A stretch of 64,000 nucleotides of DNA, from positions 19,058-83,057 of the forward strand of contig CAMKRZ010000010.1 of NCBI GenBank assembly GCA_946415315.1, given 5' to 3'. This document shows, one piece after another, positions 57,859 through 64,000 of this stretch. Each line of letters starts with the position of its first letter. Position 1 is the stretch's first letter. A model generated the notes under the pieces. The model did no database searches. It saw nothing but the letters and a program-made list of their open reading frames with translations, and was not told where the DNA came from. The DNA is from an uncultured Lachnoclostridium sp. (lineage in GTDB: Bacteria > Bacillota > Clostridia > Lachnospirales > Lachnospiraceae). Position numbers and translations under genes: made by a program.

Positions 57859-58446
57859 ATGGGTTTCAAGAATTTTGAAGGTGCGGACGAGGAATTCGAT
57901 CTGGCGCAGATGGAGGCGGAGACCGAGGAGATGCTTCGGCTTCGCTATCTGAACAAGGACAATGCGGTCTTCGCGCGCACGGCGGGAGGTTTCGTGTCGC
58001 TCGATATCGCCGAGGGTGAGAAGGGCGAGCCGGAGCATTACGACCGCGTGCGTGTCGTGAGAAGTTTTCCGTTTACCGCTCCGACAACCTACATTTCCAT
58101 TCGCACGACGGAGGAGAAGTCGAAGGAGATCGGCATTATCAAGGACATTACCAAAGATGTCTCCAAGGATACGCGGAAAATGCTCGAGGAGCAGATGAGT
58201 CTGCGGTATTTTACGCCGGTCATCACGAAGATCCACGACATCCGGGAAGAGTACGGACATGCGTACTGGGATGTTGAGACGACGGAGGGACCGTGCAAGT
58301 TTGTCATTTACATGAACTCGAGCTCCGTCGTCAGTCTGAGCGACGTGAGACTGTTGATCACCGACCTCGACGGCAATCGGTTTGAGATACCGGATTTTAC
58401 GCAGCTGTCGGCGGGCGAGTTGAAGAAACTGGATCTGTTCCTGTAA
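57859..58446 (+). CDS. DUF1854 family protein
   Basis: VRVVRSFPFTAPTTYISIRTTEEKSKEIGIIKDI...LRYFTPVITKIHDIREEYGHAYWDVETTEGPCKFVI; ATG 57859. Confidence 0.82.
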   Translation: MGFKNFEGADEEFDLAQMEAETEEMLRLRYLNKDNAVFARTAGGFVSLDIAEGEKGEPEHYDRVRVVRSFPFTAPTTYISIRTTEEKSKEIGIIKDITKDVSKDTRKMLEEQMSLRYFTPVITKIHDIREEYGHAYWDVETTEGPCKFVIYMNSSSVVSLSDVRLLITDLDGNRFEIPDFTQLSAGELKKLDLFL

Positions 58447-58482
58447 TTGGATGCTGCCTGTGCAGCGGGAAGGATTACATTT

Positions 58483-60708
58483 ATGAATTTGAAATTTGAT
58501 TTGCCGGCGGCGCAGCAACAAGCGTTTACGCCGGCGGACGGAGAGGAGATCCGGTACTGCTCACCCTATGATATCGGGGCGGACGGCAAGATGAAGCATG
58601 ACGGGTACATCGTCGTGACGAATCAGCGTCTGCTCATCATCTCGGGGCAGGAAGCGGAGACGGAGCTGGCGCTTGCGGACATCACGTACTTAAAATGTGA
58701 TCCGCTCGTGAACAACGGCATCCTGATCGCGCGCACCGTGCAGGAACCGGAAGAGCATATCCTTGCACGGTTTACGATGAAGCACGTTTCGCGTGTGGCA
58801 TTTATCGCGAAGGGTGCGCTGCTGCTCAGGGACGGCGTTCCGAAGCAGGTGATCAGCCGTGAGTATGACAAGACCTGTCCGGTCTGCGGACGTGCGCTGC
58901 GCGGCACGAAGGAGTGCCCGAAGTGCAGCCACAAGCCATCCGTCCTGTGGAAGTTTTTCAAGCTCTGCGGAGCTTACAAGGGAAGGCTTGCCATCATCGC
59001 ATTTCTCATGCTTTGCGTGGCGGTAGTCCAGCTGATGGTGCCGAAGATCCAGCAGGTGTTCATCGACGATTACCTGAAGGCCGGCAAGGGCGGCATGCAG
59101 GAGATCACGCTCTACGCGGCAATCCTGATCAGCGTGACGGGCGTCACCATCATGCTGCACGTGCTGCGGTACTGGATGTGTATCTCGATGGGTACGAAGA
59201 TGAGTATGGACCTTCGCCAAATGCTCTACAAGAAGGTGCAGATCCTGTCGCTTTCGTTCATTCAGGACCGCCGCCCCGGCGAGCTGATGAACCGTATCGT
59301 AAACGATACGCGGCAGGTGCGCCGCTTCATGGAGGAAGCATTTGCCGGTATGTTCTCCTGCATTATCTCGATGATCTCGGTCGTCGTGGTCATGCTGACG
59401 ATGGACTGGAAGCTGACTCTCATGTCGGTCGTGTTTGTGCCGATCGCTCTCGGACTGTCCATCTCGTTCCGGAAGAATATTCACCGCCGGTTCCACATGC
59501 AGTGGCACCGGTTTGACAAGACAAACAGCGGTCTGCAGGACATCCTTGCAGGAATGCGTGTCGTCAAGTCGTTCGGAACAGAGGAGCAGGAGGCGGAGCA
59601 TTTCCGCAAACTCACCGATGATTTTGCGAAGATCCAGGAGAAAAATGAGGTCTTCTGGGCGTCACTGTTCCCGATCATCTCATTTGTCATGGGCATGGGC
59701 GTCTACGTCGTGACCTACTTCGGCGGTCTGGGCGTGCTGGAAGACCGGTTCACGGTAGGCCAGCTGCAGCAGTTCATCAACTACACGTGGATGCTGTACG
59801 GTCCGCTTGGCTGGATGACGTTCCTGCCGCGTATGATCACGCAGCTGATGACGAGTCTTGAGCGAATCTACGATGTCATGGACGAGGAGCCGCTGATCAA
59901 GGATCACGCGGAAGCGGTTGAACTTGACGTCAAGGGCGCTGTGGAGTTCAAGGATGTGACGTTCGGATACCGCTCCTACGAGCCGGTTCTCGAGAAGATC
60001 AATCTGTCGGTGAAGCCGGGGGAGATGATCGGTCTGGTCGGCGCTTCCGGCACCGGTAAGTCAACGCTCATCAACCTGATCATGCGCCTCTACGAGGTCG
60101 ACGACGGTCAGTTGTTGATCGACGGCGTGGATATCAATGATCTCCGCATCGAAAAATATCATTCGCAGATCGGTGTCGTGCTGCAGGAAAACTTCCTGTT
60201 TGCCGGTACGATCTACAACAACCTTCGTTTTGCGAAGCCTGATGCGACCGAGGAGGAGATCATCATGGCGGCCAAGATGGCCAACGCGCATGATTTCATC
60301 GTGAAGACGCCTGACGGCTACAACACATACGTCGGTGAACATGGCTACAGTCTCTCGGGAGGCGAGCGCCAGCGACTTGCGATCGCGCGCGCCATCCTGA
60401 ATAAACCGAAGCTTCTGATCCTCGACGAGGCTACTTCCGCGCTTGACACGGAGAGTGAGTACCTGATCCAGAAGGCGCTGGAGCGACTGACGGCAGGGTG
60501 CACGACATTTGCCATCGCCCATCGTCTGTCGACACTCAAGGATGCGGACCGGCTCGTCGTCATTGACGGTCACCACATCGCGGAGGTCGGCACGCACAAT
60601 GAGCTGATGGAGCAGAAGGGCATTTACTACGGCCTTGTCACGGCACAGCTGCAGATGCAGGCCCTGAAGGGGGAGGACGCCGCGGAGGCAACGGAAGCGT
60701 TGGCATAA
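58483..60708 (+). CDS. ABC exporter (TMD-NBD) with N-terminal extension and zinc ribbon
   Basis: TCPVCGRALRGTKECPKC ribbon; GASGTGKST Walker A, LSGGERQRLAIARAIL. Confidence 0.93.
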   Translation: MNLKFDLPAAQQQAFTPADGEEIRYCSPYDIGADGKMKHDGYIVVTNQRLLIISGQEAETELALADITYLKCDPLVNNGILIARTVQEPEEHILARFTMKHVSRVAFIAKGALLLRDGVPKQVISREYDKTCPVCGRALRGTKECPKCSHKPSVLWKFFKLCGAYKGRLAIIAFLMLCVAVVQLMVPKIQQVFIDDYLKAGKGGMQEITLYAAILISVTGVTIMLHVLRYWMCISMGTKMSMDLRQMLYKKVQILSLSFIQDRRPGELMNRIVNDTRQVRRFMEEAFAGMFSCIISMISVVVVMLTMDWKLTLMSVVFVPIALGLSISFRKNIHRRFHMQWHRFDKTNSGLQDILAGMRVVKSFGTEEQEAEHFRKLTDDFAKIQEKNEVFWASLFPIISFVMGMGVYVVTYFGGLGVLEDRFTVGQLQQFINYTWMLYGPLGWMTFLPRMITQLMTSLERIYDVMDEEPLIKDHAEAVELDVKGAVEFKDVTFGYRSYEPVLEKINLSVKPGEMIGLVGASGTGKSTLINLIMRLYEVDDGQLLIDGVDINDLRIEKYHSQIGVVLQENFLFAGTIYNNLRFAKPDATEEEIIMAAKMANAHDFIVKTPDGYNTYVGEHGYSLSGGERQRLAIARAILNKPKLLILDEATSALDTESEYLIQKALERLTAGCTTFAIAHRLSTLKDADRLVVIDGHHIAEVGTHNELMEQKGIYYGLVTAQLQMQALKGEDAAEATEALA

Positions 60709-60809
60709 GTTGTCGTAAAACCGACAGAAATGTCGGTAAACCATATTAAATATCGCGGTCTGCGGCTTATGCTGCAGACCGTCGGAAAAATCCGGAAGGG
60801 AGGCAGCGC

Positions 60810-61940
60810 ATGAGGAAAGCACGCACGGAAGCTGAACGGTATCGCGAGTCTGTACCCGCGCTTCTGCAATGGTACTCCTACAATGCGCGAGTCCTGCCCT
60901 GGAGAGAGGAGCCGACACCGTATCACGTGTGGATATCGGAGATCATGCTCCAGCAGACAAGAGTGGAGGCCGTTCGGGCATATTACGAGCGGTTTCTGCA
61001 GTTGTTTCCGGATGTACAGGCAGTTGCGTCGGCAAGCGAAGACCGGCTTGTGAAAGCATGGGAAGGACTCGGGTACTATTCGCGTATCCGCAACATCCAT
61101 GCGGCGGCGCAGGTAATCTGCGAACAATACGGCGGGGAACTGCCGGCGGATTACGAACTGCTGCGGAATTTGCCGGGGATTGGGGATTACACAGCAGGCG
61201 CGATCGCGTCTATGGCATTCGGGTTGAGCGCTCCGGCGGTCGACGGAAATGTGCTTCGTGTATATGCGAGGCTGACCGGATACCGCGAGGATATACGCTC
61301 CCCGAAATACAAAAAACAGGTTACAGAAGGCATCGCAGATGCACTTGCGGCATGGGAGCAGAGTGAGGCAGGGCGCGTGAACCAGGCGATCATGGACATC
61401 GGTGCGACCGTTTGCATACCGAACGGAAAGCCGCATTGTGACGTGTGTCCCCTGTCGCACCTGTGCGCGGCGTATGCAGAAGATCTCACGGAAGAGATTC
61501 CGATGAAAACAGCGAAGAAGAGCCGCCCTGTGCAGAAGAAAACCGTGCTGGTGATACGATGCGGAAATCGATACCTTCTTCACCGACGCCCGCGGAAGGG
61601 ATTGCTCGCAGGCATGTGGGAATTTCCGAATGAGGAAGGGCATTTGACGGCGAGAGGGGGCAGAGCATCAGTGATGCAACTTCTGGATACGGTTTTTGGG
61701 AAGCATTTATTTTCCGTGATCCGAACACAACGGCTTTCGGACCATCTTCATGTGTTCAGTCATGTCGAATGGGATATGAGAGGGTATCGTATTGATATCC
61801 GGGAAAAAGAACCGGGTTATCGAACGATGTACACTGCTTCTGACGGGGAGAATGTCGGCTTTGTCTGGGTAACAGCGGAAGAAATTGAACGGGAATATGG
61901 GCTTCCGCAAGCATTTCAAACGCACAGACTACAAGAGTAG
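60810..61940 (+). CDS. mutY: A/G-specific adenine DNA glycosylase
   Basis: WREEPTPYHVWISEIMLQQTRVEAV, LPGIGDYTAGAIASMAF, C-x6-C-x2-C cluster CDVCPLSHLCAAY, C-terminal Nudix-like domain. Confidence 0.95.
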   Translation: MRKARTEAERYRESVPALLQWYSYNARVLPWREEPTPYHVWISEIMLQQTRVEAVRAYYERFLQLFPDVQAVASASEDRLVKAWEGLGYYSRIRNIHAAAQVICEQYGGELPADYELLRNLPGIGDYTAGAIASMAFGLSAPAVDGNVLRVYARLTGYREDIRSPKYKKQVTEGIADALAAWEQSEAGRVNQAIMDIGATVCIPNGKPHCDVCPLSHLCAAYAEDLTEEIPMKTAKKSRPVQKKTVLVIRCGNRYLLHRRPRKGLLAGMWEFPNEEGHLTARGGRASVMQLLDTVFGKHLFSVIRTQRLSDHLHVFSHVEWDMRGYRIDIREKEPGYRTMYTASDGENVGFVWVTAEEIEREYGLPQAFQTHRLQE

Positions 61941-61958
61941 AACTCATAAAGCAAAGGT

Positions 61959-61987
61959 GAGGGCACCGAAAGGCAGCCCTCTTTTTT
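61959..61987 (+). terminator. Intrinsic terminator after mutY
   Basis: GAGGGC-N11-GCCCTC followed by TTTTTT. Confidence 0.88.
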
Positions 61988-62140
61988 ATGTTTACGGATG
62001 AGACAGGGATGTTTGGGAAAAAACATTTTACACAGACTTTTTCGTGGTGGTTATACTGAACTTGTCTTCGAAGAGTACACAAAAAGTCAGACACACAAAA
62101 AACAGGTTTGATTCCGCAAGGGTTATTAAAGGAGGTTACC

Positions 62141-64000
62141 ATGAAAAAGCGACTTATTTCTGCCATAGTAATGATTGCAATGCTGATTTTAGGACTTACA
62201 TCGGTAAATGAGGCAAAAGCCGACAATGTTGGCTACGGCTTGACGCGAAGCGGCGCAGTGAACTGGCTTCGTTCCGTGGAGGGGCGATCCAATCGCGATT
62301 GTGCAACATATTATGATGAGGCCTCGTGTACCGATCTGGTTACAGCCTATATGAATTACTGCTGGTTGACGATCAACGGAGATACCAGAAGTCCTTGGGG
62401 AAGTTATCCGTACGTAATAAAAACAGCATCTGATTATGATAATTATTTTAACGGTCATCCGTGTTGGGATGTTATTACGAGAGACAGCGCAACAATCCCT
62501 CAGCCGGGCGATATTTTCGTCAGCGAGCATAGTTGTGTCAGCGGATATTACAACTGCGGTCATGTAGGAATCATTTTGAGCGCGCAAGAAACAGGAGCCG
62601 AAATTATCGACTTATCGCCCGGTACATCGCCCAGAATTCACAATGTTAAGTGGGACAGCCTGTCGTATGCGGCGGAGCATTTAATCCGCTTCCGTTATTT
62701 CACTCCGGATTGCAGACATGCAAAATATACGAACGGCCGATGTGATTCCTGCGGCGCATGGCAGCATTTCGATGAGAAGGCCAGTGCTTCTCCGGGAACT
62801 TATACGGTGGTGACGGATACCTACATCAGAGTAAACCCGTATGAGCTCTCTAACGCTGCGAACGGTGAGCCGGCGGTATCCCTGCCGAAGAACGCAAAGG
62901 TTATTGTTCAGAAAGATGTGACGAACGGACTCAATCACAAATGGTATGAGGTAAAATACGGAAATGTTATCGGTTACGTCTATTCGGAACGCCTCAGGAA
63001 AACCTCTGATTCGGTTGCCACATCCTTTGTCGGTATCGATGGTTTGCTTGATGGAGTTAACGCGGATAACATCGCAGGCGGTGGTACCTGTGACGTATAT
63101 ATCAACGATAAACTGGTTGCCGATGATGTTTCGGATTTCTATGCGGAGTATCCTGCCGGTACAAAGTATATGATCAAGGACATTAAGCCGGCTTCATGCA
63201 AGCAGTATGTCGGTGCGACCGGTTATAGTGAGTTGTTTGTTGAAGTTAACGATGATATGACGGTTGAATATTGTCCGGCCGGAGCGATCAGCAGCACGAA
63301 GGCAGGAGTTACGATCCGGTTACAGTTCAAAACTAAGGATTCCTGGAGTACCGTAAACGGAGAATATTATATCAAAAACACAGTTACCGGACTTTACCTG
63401 GATGTGCAGGATGGCGGCGACTGGAACGGCTGCAATGTGTGGGTGTGTGCAGGAAACGGAACAAAAGCTCAGTTGTGGAGCATTTACGGAAGCGATCCTT
63501 CCCGTTATCTTGTCAAAGCTGCCAATACTTTGTATAGAATACTGAATCAGCATGGTTACGATGTAGCTTCCGGACATAACATTGACATTTGGGATGATGT
63601 CAATGATGATACGCAGAAATGGTGTTTTGAAGCAGTCCGTGGCGGTTATGTGATCCATTGTTCTGCGAATCCGAACTACGTGCTCGATGTTGATGAAAAT
63701 GCAAATGTGGTCATACGTGAGTACTCCGGAAATGCGTCGCAAATCTGGCAGTTGATTGAGGTCAACGCCGAGCAGGATGAGCCCGTAACAGTTACGGTTC
63801 AACCGACTGACAAGAGTGTAGCGGCAGGAAACACCGCAGTGTTTAAGGTAGCGGCAACCGGCAAGGGAACGCTGAAATATCAGTGGCAGTACCGAAAGAA
63901 TGATTCGTGCGCTTGGGCAAGCTCCGCACAGAGCGGCAACAAGACAGCAACGCTTTCCGTAGCGACAACGGCAGCTCTCAACGGTTATCAGTTCCGCTGT
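62141..64000 (+). CDS. Secreted modular protein: CHAP/NlpC-like domain, SH3b-like, ricin-type beta-trefoil, Ig-like repeat; truncated by window end
   Basis: MKKRLISAIVMIAMLILGLTSVNEAKA signal peptide; QPGDIFVSEHSCVSGYYNCGHVGIILS; QxW motifs AQLWSIY, TQKWCFE, SQIWQLI; VTVQPTDKSVAAGNTAVFKVAATGKGTLKYQWQYR; open reading frame to position 64000 (absent from ORF track because it lacks a stop). Confidence 0.82.
   Translation, partial: MKKRLISAIVMIAMLILGLTSVNEAKADNVGYGLTRSGAVNWLRSVEGRSNRDCATYYDEASCTDLVTAYMNYCWLTINGDTRSPWGSYPYVIKTASDYDNYFNGHPCWDVITRDSATIPQPGDIFVSEHSCVSGYYNCGHVGIILSAQETGAEIIDLSPGTSPRIHNVKWDSLSYAAEHLIRFRYFTPDCRHAKYTNGRCDSCGAWQHFDEKASASPGTYTVVTDTYIRVNPYELSNAANGEPAVSLPKNAKVIVQKDVTNGLNHKWYEVKYGNVIGYVYSERLRKTSDSVATSFVGIDGLLDGVNADNIAGGGTCDVYINDKLVADDVSDFYAEYPAGTKYMIKDIKPASCKQYVGATGYSELFVEVNDDMTVEYCPAGAISSTKAGVTIRLQFKTKDSWSTVNGEYYIKNTVTGLYLDVQDGGDWNGCNVWVCAGNGTKAQLWSIYGSDPSRYLVKAANTLYRILNQHGYDVASGHNIDIWDDVNDDTQKWCFEAVRGGYVIHCSANPNYVLDVDENANVVIREYSGNASQIWQLIEVNAEQDEPVTVTVQPTDKSVAAGNTAVFKVAATGKGTLKYQWQYRKNDSCAWASSAQSGNKTATLSVATTAALNGYQFRC

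Noticed and set aside
1-64000. CRISPR arrays, tRNA or rRNA genes
   Set aside because: No regularly spaced direct repeats and no tRNA cloverleaf or rRNA-like segments noticed on either strand.

Overview
GC-rich window, gene-dense and almost entirely + strand (one clear - strand gene, a LysR regulator), consistent with a Clostridia/Lachnospiraceae-type Firmicute chromosome (inference from protein families and RBS/promoter style). Content from left to right: HAD hydrolase, spermidine-synthase-like membrane protein, DUF1287 protein; a xylan-type carbohydrate block (GH43, an unclassified 580-aa putative glycosidase, GH10, later a GH31); a YdcF-like protein and a polysaccharide deacetylase; an ABC-F gene behind a consensus promoter, a 23-codon leader ORF and a terminator; then a ~34 kb co-directional array of small, mostly unrelated genes (about 17 GNAT domains, Nudix, HAD, P-loop kinases, aminoglycoside-modifying-enzyme homologues, methyltransferases, isochorismatase-like hydrolases); then cardiolipin synthase, LysR plus a probable Re-citrate synthase, an HD-domain protein with a possible RyR-like C-terminus, a LysA-like decarboxylase, an ABC/DUF1854/ABC operon, MutY, and a truncated secreted modular protein. 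Main discoveries to check: (1) four direct copies of a 24-nt repeat (core GGGACGGGGTTAGTGGTYCATTA) that bracket two single genes like cassettes, two copies supplying the host gene's stop codon; (2) a ~128-nt element made of three consecutive near-perfect hairpins inserted in frame between the MmcQ/YjbR-like and DUF3795-like domains of one protein; (3) a leader-peptide/terminator architecture upstream of an ABC-F gene; (4) recurrent GNAT fusions, with two fusion junctions in the array (HAD-GNAT and HTH-ParB) still carrying a Shine-Dalgarno plus ATG; (5) two internally deleted pseudogenes (YafY/WYL regulator, aspartate/glutamate racemase). All identifications are by reading the sequence; no database search was run.
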